Below are positions 55,717-64,000 of a stretch of 64,000 bases of DNA, in pieces. Where the stretch lies: positions 186,001 through 250,000 of the forward strand of contig NZ_RCIQ01000002.1 in assembly GCF_004000255.1 (NCBI RefSeq). Reading direction: 5' to 3'. The first letter of the stretch is position 1, and each line of letters starts with the position of its first letter. A program made the translations under genes and the position numbers. This DNA is from Nioella ostreopsis (lineage in GTDB: Bacteria > Pseudomonadota > Alphaproteobacteria > Rhodobacterales > Rhodobacteraceae). The notes below the pieces were generated by a model. It saw nothing but the letters and a program-made list of their open reading frames with translations, did not search any database and was not told where the DNA came from.

Positions 55717-57408
55717 TCAGCCCAGAAGCCTGCGGGCAATCACCTGCGCCTGAATTTCGGCAGCGCCCTCGAAAATGTTGAGAATGCGGGCGTCGCACAG
55801 GATGCGGGAAATCTTGTATTCCAGCGCAAAACCGTTGCCGCCATGGATCTGCAGCCCGTTATCGGCCGCGGCCCAGGCCACGCGGGCGCCGAGCAGTTTG
55901 GCCATCCCGGCCTCCAGATCACAACGCTTGTCGTGGTCTTTCTGCCAGGCGGAATAATAGGTCAGCTGGCGGGCGATCATGATCTCCACCGCCATCATGG
56001 CCAGCTTGCCGGAGACGCGGGGAAACGCGATCAGCGATTTGCCAAACTGCTTGCGGTCGGTCGCATATTGCATGGCCACATCAAGCGCAGCCTGCGCCAC
56101 GCCGACAGCGCGAGCGGCGGTCTGGATGCGGGCGGATTCAAACGTCTGCATGAGCTGCTTGAATCCTTGCCCGGTCTGGCCGCCCAAAAGGTTGTCTTCC
56201 TTCACCTTGAAGCCGTCAAAGCCGAGCTCGTATTCCTTCATGCCGCGATAGCCCAGAACCTCGATCTCGCCGCCGGTCATGCCCGGGGTCGGGAAGGGGT
56301 TTTCATCGGTACCCGGGGTCTTTTCGGCCAGGAACATGCTGAGGCCCCGGTGATCGGTCGTCTCGGGGTCGGTGCGGGCCAGAAGCGTCATCACATGGGT
56401 GCGCGCGGCGTGGGTGATCCAGGTCTTGTTGCCGGTCACCTCCCAACCGTCATCAGTCTTGACCGCGCGGGTGCGCAGGCTGCCGAGGTCGGAGCCGGTA
56501 TTGGGTTCGGTGAACACCGCCGTAGGCAGGATTTCCCCGCTGGCGATCTTGGGAAGCCATTGATTTTTCTGCTCTTCCGTGCCGCCACAGAGGATGAGTT
56601 CTGCCGCGATTTCGGACCGGGTGCCGAGGGAGCCGACCCCGATATAGCCGCGCGACAGTTCTTCGGAGACCACGACCATGGAAGCCTTGGACAGGCCGAA
56701 GCCACCGTATTCCTCGGGGATGGTCAGGCCGAAGACACCCATCTCCGCCAGTTCCTCGATGATCTCCATCGGGATGAGCTCATCCTTGAGGTGCCAGTCA
56801 TGGGCATTGGGTTCCACGCGTTCGCGGGCGTAGCGGGAAAACTGGTCGCGGATCATTTCCAGTTCGTCGTCCAGACCGGTGACGCCGACGCCGTTGGAAC
56901 CCGCAATTTCCTGCATGATTTCAACGAGTTTCGTGCGGGCGCCTTGGGTGTTGCCGGATTGGGTCAGGGTCATGATCTCGGGCGTCATCAGGGCGCGCTG
57001 GTCGTCCTGGGTGAGGCCGATATCTTGCGGTCGCAGCATTTCGCCCTGGCTCATAGGGATGCCGCCATAGATTTGCCAGAGATATTCGCCAAAGGCGATC
57101 TGGTGCAGCAGCGCCTCGGTCTCGCCGAATTTGCCGTCAGCGGTTAGCCGCTCGGCCCAGCCCTGCATCTGCCGCAGCGCCTCCACATAGGTGGCAAGCC
57201 AGGCCAGACCATGGGCAGCAACCTGATTTTCCTCAAGTTTCTTGCCAGAGACACGCCCGTCATGGCTGACCTTCTCGCGCAGTCTGGTGGTCGCGATGTC
57301 CAGCAGGGTTTCGACCGGCGCGATGGCGGCAGCGGTCAGAGTGAGCAGGTCGGGCAGCAGGATGGCCTCGGGCGAATCTGTGGGCATGGGCGCTCCGTCA
57401 TGCGGCAT
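55717..57408 (-). CDS. mcd: (2S)-methylsuccinyl-CoA dehydrogenase
   Basis: 563 residues, about 170 longer than a usual acyl-CoA dehydrogenase because of an N-terminal helical domain, a trait of the methylsuccinyl-CoA dehydrogenase of the ethylmalonyl-CoA pathway. The dehydrogenase core has FTEPNTGSDLGSLRTRA, TGNKTWITHA, LQIHGGNGFALEY, and the catalytic Glu in NIFEGAAEIQ. Oxidises methylsuccinyl-CoA to mesaconyl-CoA. It fits with mcl1 at 27-28 kb. Start ATG 57408 with GGAGAG. Other long ACADs (AidB-like) are less likely. Confidence 0.85.
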   Translation of the reverse strand: MPHDGAPMPTDSPEAILLPDLLTLTAAAIAPVETLLDIATTRLREKVSHDGRVSGKKLEENQVAAHGLAWLATYVEALRQMQGWAERLTADGKFGETEALLHQIAFGEYLWQIYGGIPMSQGEMLRPQDIGLTQDDQRALMTPEIMTLTQSGNTQGARTKLVEIMQEIAGSNGVGVTGLDDELEMIRDQFSRYARERVEPNAHDWHLKDELIPMEIIEELAEMGVFGLTIPEEYGGFGLSKASMVVVSEELSRGYIGVGSLGTRSEIAAELILCGGTEEQKNQWLPKIASGEILPTAVFTEPNTGSDLGSLRTRAVKTDDGWEVTGNKTWITHAARTHVMTLLARTDPETTDHRGLSMFLAEKTPGTDENPFPTPGMTGGEIEVLGYRGMKEYELGFDGFKVKEDNLLGGQTGQGFKQLMQTFESARIQTAARAVGVAQAALDVAMQYATDRKQFGKSLIAFPRVSGKLAMMAVEIMIARQLTYYSAWQKDHDKRCDLEAGMAKLLGARVAWAAADNGLQIHGGNGFALEYKISRILCDARILNIFEGAAEIQAQVIARRLLG

Positions 57409-57526
57409 GGAATCTCTCCGGTCTTTTTGCTGCAAGCGTGATATTCATTTTGCAGGTGCAGCGCAAGAATAATTCGTCCGGGATTATTTTCTGGACAATT
57501 TATGTCGCAAGCCTAACGCGGACTCC

Positions 57527-57582
57527 GGGGGGGGTGCCATGCGTGCACCCCCTGTGCACCCCCCGTACACCCCCCGTGCATA
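57527..57582. repeat. G-hairpin plus 11-bp-period repeat, copy 3
   Basis: GGGGGGGGTG (57527-57536), a 9-base loop, CACCCCC, and GTRCAC units starting at 57543, 57554, 57565 and 57576 (11-bp period). Same orientation and layout as copies at 17637 and 28286. Lies upstream of mcd and downstream of the double SnoaL gene. Confidence 0.75.
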
Positions 57583-57663
57583 TGGAAGGGCCTTTATCCG
57601 CCCATCAGCGTAGACCCGTGGGCGGCCTTTCTGCGCTGTGGCAGGGGCAAAGTGTACAGAGTG

Positions 57664-58659
57664 TCAGAGCCCCACCGTCCGCCCCAGCACATCCAGCCCC
57701 TGCGTCTTCCAGAAATGCAGCAGGTCGATGAACACCCAGTTCTCGGCCAGTTTGTCGCCCCGTCGGCGGTAGATATCGACCACGCGGAATTCGCCGCTTT
57801 TGCCCGTGGCTGGCATGCCCATGAAGCCGCCCGTGGGCCGGGCGGTGAAATTGGGCCAGCCGAAGAAGCCGCCATAGTGGCCTTCGGCGAAGCGACAGAT
57901 ATGGCCGGTGCCGCTTCGATCCGCGAACCCTGCCCGGAAGGGACCGGAATGCTGCTTGGCATAGCGCTCGATCGTGTAGGTCGCGCCGATCCCGGCGGGG
58001 CCCCACCAGATCATGTCATCGTTCCATGTGCGCGCCAGTTCCTCCTCCAGCGGCAGGCCGGATTGCCATTGCCCGAGGTCGGAGATCATCGCGTTGATCG
58101 TGGCCAGCGTTTTCGCGCCATCCTCGGGCGGTTGCGGGTCGAACATCAGCGCGTCATGGGGCAGGGGGCCGGGCTGGACCAGCTGTGCGCCGGTTTGCGC
58201 CGGAAAGGGCTGTAGCCCTGCCTGCATCATCAGCGCCGGAATGTCGAAGAACATGGCGGTTTCCGCGATCTTGCCGTTTTCCACCCGGTGGAACGCCGCA
58301 TAGCGCAGCATGGCGATCTTGCGGGTGCAGGGGATGCCGAGCCAGGGCGCATCAAACAGCCCCATCAGGTGACCCATCGAGGATACCCAGACCGCGCCGT
58401 CAGCCGTCAGCGAATTGTGCCCGGCCATGAAAACGTCCATGCGCCGCTGCAACCGCGTCAGCGACGTCTTCAACGGTGCCCAGAACCGGTTTGCCACCTC
58501 CTCGGGTCCGGTCAGGATGTCGAAGGGATGCATCCCGCGCCAGATCAGGTCAGGCCCGCAGAACCGCGCCAAAACGGCGGACGATTCGTCAGGCCCCGCC
58601 GCATCGAGCGCCGTGTAGAAGTTGCGGACCAGGTCTTTTTCCTGTTGGAAGCTCATCAT
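57664..58659 (-). CDS. double SnoaL-like domain protein
   Basis: 331 residues. Two SnoaL/NTF2-like halves: residues about 8-140 (FCGPDLIWRGMHPFDI) and about 195-320 (TWNDDMIWWGPAGIGATYTIERYAK, split as WNDDMIWWGP then IERYAKQ). The family includes small cyclases, hydratases and ring-modifying enzymes. It is divergent from the ABC importer genes across the two LacI-type operators, so likely part of the same substrate pathway. Start ATG 58659 or 58656, after GGAGACA. Confidence 0.8.
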   Translation of the reverse strand: MMSFQQEKDLVRNFYTALDAAGPDESSAVLARFCGPDLIWRGMHPFDILTGPEEVANRFWAPLKTSLTRLQRRMDVFMAGHNSLTADGAVWVSSMGHLMGLFDAPWLGIPCTRKIAMLRYAAFHRVENGKIAETAMFFDIPALMMQAGLQPFPAQTGAQLVQPGPLPHDALMFDPQPPEDGAKTLATINAMISDLGQWQSGLPLEEELARTWNDDMIWWGPAGIGATYTIERYAKQHSGPFRAGFADRSGTGHICRFAEGHYGGFFGWPNFTARPTGGFMGMPATGKSGEFRVVDIYRRRGDKLAENWVFIDLLHFWKTQGLDVLGRTVGL

Positions 58660-58728
58660 TGTCTCCGCCTGTTTTTCAAGCATTTGCCGGGCAGTCTGGG
58701 CCAGTCTGCACGGTGTTTCCAGAGCTAT

Positions 58729-58746
58729 TTTGCATACGTTTGCAAA
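58729..58746. promoter_or_regulatory. LacI-type operator 1
   Basis: TTTGCATACGTTTGCAAA, a near-perfect dyad centred on ACGT. A second version lies with its centre 55 bp away. Both lie between the divergent SnoaL gene and the ABC importer genes. LacI-family regulators typically bind such A/T-flanked CG-centred dyads. The regulator gene is not in the window. Confidence 0.72.
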
Positions 58747-58783
58747 AAATTCTTGCCAACTTGCCGCAGTCTTGTCTAGCCTT

Positions 58784-58801
58784 TGTGCAAACGTATGCAA
58801 A
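58784..58801. promoter_or_regulatory. LacI-type operator 2
   Basis: TGTGCAAACGTATGCAAA, the inverse-oriented mate of operator 1 with one arm mismatch. It lies 18 bp before the ABC ATPase start, so binding here would block that gene directly. Confidence 0.7.
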
Positions 58802-58819
58802 ACACCTGCGGGGAGCCCG

Positions 58820-59869
58820 ATGGCCGAAATCCAGTTGCGCAATATCTCCAAGCGTTGGGGAAATTTCGTCGGTGTCGACAGCTTCGACCTGACCATCGCG
58901 GACGAGGAGTTTCTTGTTCTCCTTGGCCCCTCGGGCTGCGGCAAGACCACCACGATGCGCATGATAGCGGGGCTGGAGGATCCGACCGAGGGTGAGATCA
59001 TCGTCGGCGGCACCGTCGTGAACAACCTTGAACCCAAGGATCGTGACGTCGCCATGGTGTTCCAGAGCTACGGGCTCTACCCCAACATGAACGTCTACGA
59101 AAACATCCGCTTCCCGCTGAAAGTGCGCAAAGTGGACCCGGCGACCCATGACGAGAAGGTCATGAAGGCCGCCGCCATGGTGGAACTGGAGCCCTTCCTG
59201 CACCGCAAGCCCGCCGAACTGTCAGGCGGCCAGCGTCAGCGCGTGGCCCTTGCCCGCGCCATCGTGCGCCAGCCGCAGGTCTTCCTGATGGACGAGCCGC
59301 TGTCGAACCTCGACGCCAAGCTGCGCGTGTCCACGCGGGCGCAGATCAAGAACCTCAGCCATGAGCTGAAGGTGACCACCGTCTATGTGACCCATGACCA
59401 GATCGAGGCGATGACGCTGGCCGATCGCGTTGTGGTCATGAACCACGGCGTCGTGCAGCAACTGGGCACGCCGACCGAGATCTACGACAGGCCCGCCAAT
59501 ACCTTCGTGGCCAGCTTCATCGGTAACCCGGCGATGAACCTCGTAGAGGGGGACTTGAAGGGCGGCACTTTCACGGCCCCCCACACCACGATCCACGGGC
59601 TGGATGCACCGGACGGCCCCGTGACGCTCGGCTTCCGGGCCGAAGACGCGACGGTCGTCGCCGAGGGCGGCCAGATCACCGCGCCCATCTACACGCTGGA
59701 GCTTCTGGGCGAGGCCACCATGGTCAGCCTGAAGATCGGCGGCGCGCTGGTCAGTGCCAAGGCCGACAAGAGTTTCCGTGCGGAAATCGACGACACCGTG
59801 TCGATCGAAGTCCCCGCGGATCACTGCCACCTGTTCGATACGAAGACAGGGGCCCGCATCGGGGACTGA
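58820..59869 (+). CDS. sugar-type ABC transporter ATP-binding protein (UgpC/MalK group)
   Basis: 349 residues. Walker A GPSGCGKTT, Q-loop VFQSYGLYP, signature LSGGQRQRVALARA, Walker B VFLMDEPLSNLDAKLR, H-loop THDQ, and a C-terminal MalK-type regulatory domain (about 240-349). Energises a CUT1 importer. Start ATG 58820 with GGGGAG upstream. First gene of the importer unit under the two LacI-type operators. Confidence 0.95.
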   Translation: MAEIQLRNISKRWGNFVGVDSFDLTIADEEFLVLLGPSGCGKTTTMRMIAGLEDPTEGEIIVGGTVVNNLEPKDRDVAMVFQSYGLYPNMNVYENIRFPLKVRKVDPATHDEKVMKAAAMVELEPFLHRKPAELSGGQRQRVALARAIVRQPQVFLMDEPLSNLDAKLRVSTRAQIKNLSHELKVTTVYVTHDQIEAMTLADRVVVMNHGVVQQLGTPTEIYDRPANTFVASFIGNPAMNLVEGDLKGGTFTAPHTTIHGLDAPDGPVTLGFRAEDATVVAEGGQITAPIYTLELLGEATMVSLKIGGALVSAKADKSFRAEIDDTVSIEVPADHCHLFDTKTGARIGD

Positions 59870-59962
59870 CCCCGAGACTGAAGCCCCCGGACCCCATGTC
59901 CGGGACATCTTAGGGGTGCAGGCTTGCAAGATGCACCCAAGTTCACCAACGGGAGGATCCCA

Positions 59963-61192
59963 ATGTATCTCAAGACACTTACAACCGCAGGTGCGCTCGC
60001 CGTACTTTCGGCCACAACCGCGCTGTCCTGCGAAATCAGCGCGCGCGTTTCCATCGTCGGCAACGAATTCCCCGCGATCCAGACCGTGGGCGCAGGCGCG
60101 CAGGAATGCACCGGCGCGGAAGTGTCCACCAACCTGACCGCCGATCACCAGCAGATCAACGTGGCCGGGATGTCGGGCAACCCGGCGGAATACACCTCGG
60201 CCATCATCGCGAACTCGTCCATCGTGGCGCTGATGAATGCCGATGTGATCCGCCCGCTGGATGATCTGGTCGAGGCGCATGGCGAGGGCCTGAACCGCAA
60301 CCAGCTGATCACCATCAACGGGCAGGTCATGGCCGTGGCCTTCATGGCGAACGCGCAGCACCTGGTCTATCGCTCTGACGTTCTCGACCAGCTCGGCCTC
60401 GACGTTCCCACCACCTACGAGGAGATGCTGGCCGCTGCCGAGGCGATCCGCGAGGCGGGCCTCATGGAAAACCCCGTGGGCGGTGCCTATGCGGCGGGCT
60501 GGAATCTGGCGCAGGAATTCAACAACATGTTCATCGGTTACGGCGGTCAGTTCTTCGAGCCCGGCACCGCCGAACCGACCGTGAATTCCGAGGCCGGTGT
60601 TCAGGCGCTGGAAATGATGCGCGCCCTGTCGGAATACATGAACCCCGACTTCCTGACCCATGATTCCAACGCCACCAACGCCGAGTTCCGTGCTGGCAAC
60701 GTGGCGCTGATGAACATGTGGGGCAGCCGCGCCGCGACGCTCGTGACCGCCGATGGCGTGCCGCAGGAAGTGGTTGACGGCTTCGCCATTGCCGGTCCGA
60801 TGACCGTGGGCGGCGGCGACATTCCGGCCACCACGCTCTGGTGGGACGGCTGGACCGTGGCCAGCAACATCTCGGACGAAGAGGCTGAGGCCACCTTCAT
60901 CGCCATGATGAACGGCATCCGCCCCGAGATGATGCAAGACGAGGACATCCGCACCCAGGCGGTGTGGCTGATCCCCGGCTATGAGCCGACCCCGGCGGCC
61001 GTTGGTGTCTTCGCTGCCGCGGAAATGGGATCGGTGCCCTATCCGATGCTGCCCTACATGGGCCTGATGCACACCGCGCTGGGTGCCGAGCTGACCGACT
61101 TCATGCAAGGCAATGAAAGCGCGGAACAGGCCCTGGCCGACGTGGAGGCCGCCTATCGCGCCGCCGCCCGCGAACAGGGTTACCTGCAGTAA
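59963..61192 (+). CDS. ABC transporter substrate-binding protein
   Basis: 409 residues from ATG 59963 (GGGAGGA upstream). Signal peptide cleaved after ATTALS or nearby, then a type-1 extracellular solute-binding fold: NAQHLVYRSDVLDQLGLDVPTTYEEM, NMWGSRAAT, TLWWDGWTVASNISDEEA. Two Cys occur close to the N-terminus of the mature protein. Periplasmic receptor of the importer; ligand not predictable, though a polyol, sugar or related compound fits the family. Confidence 0.93.
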   Translation: MYLKTLTTAGALAVLSATTALSCEISARVSIVGNEFPAIQTVGAGAQECTGAEVSTNLTADHQQINVAGMSGNPAEYTSAIIANSSIVALMNADVIRPLDDLVEAHGEGLNRNQLITINGQVMAVAFMANAQHLVYRSDVLDQLGLDVPTTYEEMLAAAEAIREAGLMENPVGGAYAAGWNLAQEFNNMFIGYGGQFFEPGTAEPTVNSEAGVQALEMMRALSEYMNPDFLTHDSNATNAEFRAGNVALMNMWGSRAATLVTADGVPQEVVDGFAIAGPMTVGGGDIPATTLWWDGWTVASNISDEEAEATFIAMMNGIRPEMMQDEDIRTQAVWLIPGYEPTPAAVGVFAAAEMGSVPYPMLPYMGLMHTALGAELTDFMQGNESAEQALADVEAAYRAAAREQGYLQ

Positions 61193-61257
61193 ATCCCCGT
61201 TGGGGCGGGGGAGATCCTCCGCCCCATCCCCTTTTCTGACCGAGCACGGAAAGACCC

Positions 61258-62283
61258 ATGAAACATCGCACCTTCTTCTGGTTCTTCCTGCCCACGGGGC
61301 TGGCGATGCTGCTCTTCATTGCAGCGCCCATCGTGTCGGTCGTCATTCAATCCGTTACGGCACAGCACGAACCGGTGCTGATCACCGTGGAAACCTGCAC
61401 GCCCTTCAGCTGCACCGAGGAAACCACCATCGACCAGGAAGCAACGCGCGAGTTGCGCGAGGCGCGACCCCTTGGCCGCTTCGTCGGGCTGGATATCTAC
61501 CTGGACCGTGGCCACCTCGCCGTTGCCGAAGTGGCAGAGGCCTGGCGCACGTCCGATAGCATCGGGGCCTTCTTCTCGGAACTGGGGGATCTGCCCTTCT
61601 ACCGGGCCATCGGTTTTACCCTGACCTATACCTTCACGGTCACACCGCTTCTGATCATCCTCGGCATGGCCATCGCTTTGGCGGTCAACACGCTGACCCA
61701 GAAGCTCAAGGGGGTCGTGATCTTCTTCTCGCTTCTGCCGATGATCGTGACGCCGCTTGTGGGCTCGCTCATCATGTTCTGGATGATCGACAATCGCGGC
61801 GTTCTTGGCAATTTCCTGTCCTGGCTGGTCAATGACCCCGACCTGTCGGTGAAAGCCTCCACGCCGCTGATGTGGATCGCGCTGATCGTCTACGGGGTCT
61901 GGCACTCCGCGCCCTTCGCCTTCGTCGTCTTCTATGCCGGGCTGCAAACGCTGCCTGAAGATCAGATCGAGGCATCTCAGATCGACGGCGCCACCCGCTG
62001 GCAGCAGGTCCGCTACATCGTGGTGCCGCATCTGATGCCGCTGGTGACCTTCGTGGCGCTCATTCAGCTGATGGACAATTTCCGCGTGTTCGAGCCGATC
62101 GTGGGCTTCAACGCCTCGGCGCACGCCACCAGCCTGAGCTGGATCATCTTCAACGACATGGGCGGCGAAACCCGGCAGCTGTCTGCCGCGGCGGCCACCT
62201 CGGTTCTGACCATCCTCGGTGTGGCGATCCTGCTGTCGCCCGTCCTGGTGCGCACCTGGCGCGACTTCAAGGGGAAAATGTAA
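61258..62283 (+). CDS. ABC transporter permease 1 with periplasmic insert
   Basis: 341 residues. MalF-type permease with six or so helices and the EAA-like loop QIEASQIDGATRWQQVRYI (about 235-255). Between the first and second helices is a periplasmic insert of about 80 residues (about 35-115) with two Cys (TCTPFSCTEE). Start ATG 61258. Translationally coupled to permease 2. Confidence 0.93.
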   Translation: MKHRTFFWFFLPTGLAMLLFIAAPIVSVVIQSVTAQHEPVLITVETCTPFSCTEETTIDQEATRELREARPLGRFVGLDIYLDRGHLAVAEVAEAWRTSDSIGAFFSELGDLPFYRAIGFTLTYTFTVTPLLIILGMAIALAVNTLTQKLKGVVIFFSLLPMIVTPLVGSLIMFWMIDNRGVLGNFLSWLVNDPDLSVKASTPLMWIALIVYGVWHSAPFAFVVFYAGLQTLPEDQIEASQIDGATRWQQVRYIVVPHLMPLVTFVALIQLMDNFRVFEPIVGFNASAHATSLSWIIFNDMGGETRQLSAAAATSVLTILGVAILLSPVLVRTWRDFKGKM

Positions 62284-63164
62284 TGGCTTCTTCCGCACTC
62301 CGCGCGCCCCTGTCGCTGCGTGTCCTGACCAAGGGCTTCATCATCTTCTGGCTGATCCTGGCTGCGTTCCCCTTCATCTGGACGCTCTGGGGGTCCTTCA
62401 AGGTGGAGCTTGACTTCTTCTCCATCGCGGACTGGACCAATGCGCTGACCGGCGCGAATACCGAACGCACCCATGGCAGCCCCTTTACCGGGGCGGGCTA
62501 TGAAGGGGCCTGGGTGCAAGAGGAGTTCTGGCGCTCGGTCATCAACACGTTTATCGTGTGTTTCTTCGTGGTCTGCACCTCGCTGACCATCGGCACGCTC
62601 GGCGGCTACGCGCTGTCGCGCTCGGGCTATCGCTATACCTTTTGGCTGCTGATCACCGCGCTCATCTTCCGGGCCATGCCGCCGATCACGCTGGTCTCGG
62701 GCTACCTGCTGCCGTTCTTCGAGTGGAACGTCTGGGGGATCCTGCCCACAACGATCATCGTTCTGGTGGCGATCAACCAGCCCTTCACCCTGTGGATGCT
62801 GCATTCGTTCTTTCAGAACATCCCCAAGGAACTGGACGAAAGCGCCAAGGTCGATGGCTGCACCCAGTTCCAGGCCTTCCGGCTGGTGATCGTGCCGGTG
62901 ATGTGGCCGGGCGTCATCACAACCGGGCTGTTCAGCTTCCTTCTGGCTTATAACGACTTCGCCGTCACCTCGATGCTGCTGTCTGAATCGAACCGCACCA
63001 TGGTGCCGGAAATCGCGGCCTTCCTCGGCACGACCCAGACTGAGGGCAATGTGATGTTCGCTGTCGCCGCCGTGGTCTCGGCCACCGCGCCGCTCTTCGT
63101 GCTGGTGATGTTCTTCCAGCGCCAGATCGTCAGCGGCCTGACCGCCGGGGCGGTGAAGGGATGA
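62283..63164 (+). CDS. ABC transporter permease 2
   Basis: 293 residues. MalG-type permease: N-terminal helix FIIFWLILAAFPFIWTLWG, a helix with LGGYALSRSGYRYTF, and the EAA loop ELDESAKVDGCTQFQAFRLV (about 180-200). Start ATG 62283 overlaps the stop of permease 1 (TAATG). Confidence 0.94.
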   Translation: MASSALRAPLSLRVLTKGFIIFWLILAAFPFIWTLWGSFKVELDFFSIADWTNALTGANTERTHGSPFTGAGYEGAWVQEEFWRSVINTFIVCFFVVCTSLTIGTLGGYALSRSGYRYTFWLLITALIFRAMPPITLVSGYLLPFFEWNVWGILPTTIIVLVAINQPFTLWMLHSFFQNIPKELDESAKVDGCTQFQAFRLVIVPVMWPGVITTGLFSFLLAYNDFAVTSMLLSESNRTMVPEIAAFLGTTQTEGNVMFAVAAVVSATAPLFVLVMFFQRQIVSGLTAGAVKG

Positions 63165-63204
63165 GCGCTGTTGCCCGAGATACCCCCGGATTCGGGGCCG
63201 CGTA

Positions 63205-64000
63205 ATGACAGGCGCGTCACGGTATGATTTCGTGGTGATAGGGGCAGGCTCTGCCGGCTGCGCCGTCGCGGCGGGTCTTGCGGAGCGGGAGGCCGGGTCC
63301 GTTCTGGTGATCGAGGCCGGACCGTCGGATCGCACTCCGCTGGTCAAGATGCCCTTCGGGCTGGTCTGGCTCATGGGATCCAAACACCGGGACTGGCGCT
63401 TCACCTCCACCCCTCAGGCCAACCTGAATGGGCGGCAGCTCAATATCCCGCGCGGGCGGATGCTCGGGGGCTCCGGCTCGATCAATTCCATGGTCTGGTT
63501 CCGAGGACGCGCCGATGATTTCGACCACTGGAGCGTGCCCGGCTGGGACTGGGCCGATGTCGAACCCGCCTTCGAAGAGGTCGAGGCACGCCTGACGCCC
63601 GACCGGCTCGCCACGCCCCACCCGGTGACAGAGGCGCTGTCCACGATGTTCCGCGCCAACGATCCGCTGCAAAGCCCCAGCCCGGAACGCGAAAGCGCCG
63701 GGGTCTTCCGCTACAACATGCGGGGCGGTCGCCGCTGGTCGGCGGCAGATGCCTTCCTGCGCCCTGCCATGGCACGCGGGATCGAGGTGGTGACGGGCCG
63801 CCAGGTTGCGCGCATCGCCCTCGCTGGCGACCGGGCGCGTACCGTCCATTTCACCGATGGCGGCAGCGTCGAGGCTACGCGCGGCATCGTGCTTTCCTCC
63901 GGCTCCTTTGGCTCGACGGAGATCCTGCTAAACTCCGGCATCGGCCCGGCGGGCGATCTGCGCGCGGCGGGCCGCGACGTGGTTCTGGACCGGGAAGAGG
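63205..64000 (+). CDS. GMC-family flavin oxidoreductase (3' end outside window)
   Basis: First 265 codons visible from ATG 63205. FAD-binding VVIGAGSAGCAVAAGLAE at the N-terminus and the GMC signature GRMLGGSGSINSMVWFRG (about 83-100), as in choline or alcohol dehydrogenases. The gene continues past the right edge. It follows the ABC importer by 40 bp and probably oxidises the imported compound. Confidence 0.9.
   Translation, partial: MTGASRYDFVVIGAGSAGCAVAAGLAEREAGSVLVIEAGPSDRTPLVKMPFGLVWLMGSKHRDWRFTSTPQANLNGRQLNIPRGRMLGGSGSINSMVWFRGRADDFDHWSVPGWDWADVEPAFEEVEARLTPDRLATPHPVTEALSTMFRANDPLQSPSPERESAGVFRYNMRGGRRWSAADAFLRPAMARGIEVVTGRQVARIALAGDRARTVHFTDGGSVEATRGIVLSSGSFGSTEILLNSGIGPAGDLRAAGRDVVLDREE

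Noticed and set aside
59222-61108. 628-residue minus-strand open frame opposite the importer genes
   Set aside because: Antisense of the ATPase and binding-protein genes, which are clear.

Overview
The window is a stretch of high-GC chromosome from an alphaproteobacterium, most likely a Rhodobacterales (Roseobacter/Rhodobacter-type) strain. The signs are the gene orders rpoZ-rsh-DUF2062-pdxJ and acpS-lepB-rnc-era-recO, the acs-adk-DUF4212-symporter group, ethylmalonyl-CoA pathway enzymes (mcl1, mcd), and intergenic hairpin repeats of a type I associate with this order. The content is mostly housekeeping and central-metabolic genes. No rRNA, tRNA, CRISPR array, transposase or phage gene was seen.

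Layout. 1-6.0 kb: acetate uptake and activation on the minus strand (acs, adk, DUF4212 small subunit, sodium/solute symporter, CBS/DUF294 protein cut by the window edge). 6.5-9.2 kb: LysR regulator, a shortened Ldh2-like protein and a PPP-type phosphatase with an altered metal motif. 9.3-13.5 kb: YbbA/YbbP-type ABC system divergent from tesA. 13.5-17.6 kb: glycerol regulon glpR, glpD, glpK. 17.6-24.2 kb: small exported proteins, rluE, a DoeA-like hydrolase with argE, lactate dehydrogenase and a TupA-type ATP-grasp enzyme. 24.3-29.6 kb: long-chain acyl-CoA dehydrogenase, cytochrome b561, accA, mcl1 and a PatB/MalY lyase. 29.7-32.7 kb: three tandem peptide deformylase genes with fmt and small membrane proteins. 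32.7-38.3 kb: TRIC channel, rnhA, DUF3429, methyltransferase, LysE exporter, flavin monooxygenase, PPOX protein and ispH. 38.4-41.4 kb: TetR regulator with its operators, two membrane proteins, cytochrome c, and a pilin-like/lectin-like protein. 41.4-52.7 kb: NYN protein, folK, rpoZ, rsh, DUF2062, pdxJ, LysE, acpS, lepB, rnc, era, recO. 52.6-57.4 kb: reductase, lipoproteins, an SLAC1-type channel behind an FNR-type box, and mcd. 57.7-64 kb: a CUT1 sugar-type ABC importer, a double SnoaL protein and a GMC oxidoreductase (cut by the right edge), with two LacI-type operators.

Working together: the symporter and acs bring in and activate acetate, accA contributes to malonyl-CoA formation, and mcd and mcl1 are steps of the ethylmalonyl-CoA route that replaces the glyoxylate shunt in related bacteria. 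Def and Fmt form a formyl-methionine module.

The most unusual content is intergenic: a three-copy hairpin plus 11-bp-period repeat, a run of three perfect hairpins, a duplicated double-palindrome with compensatory changes, and a long mosaic hairpin repeat. Among proteins, a third deformylase paralogue has lost its catalytic Cys and Glu, and a pilin-type N-terminus is joined to a lectin-like domain.
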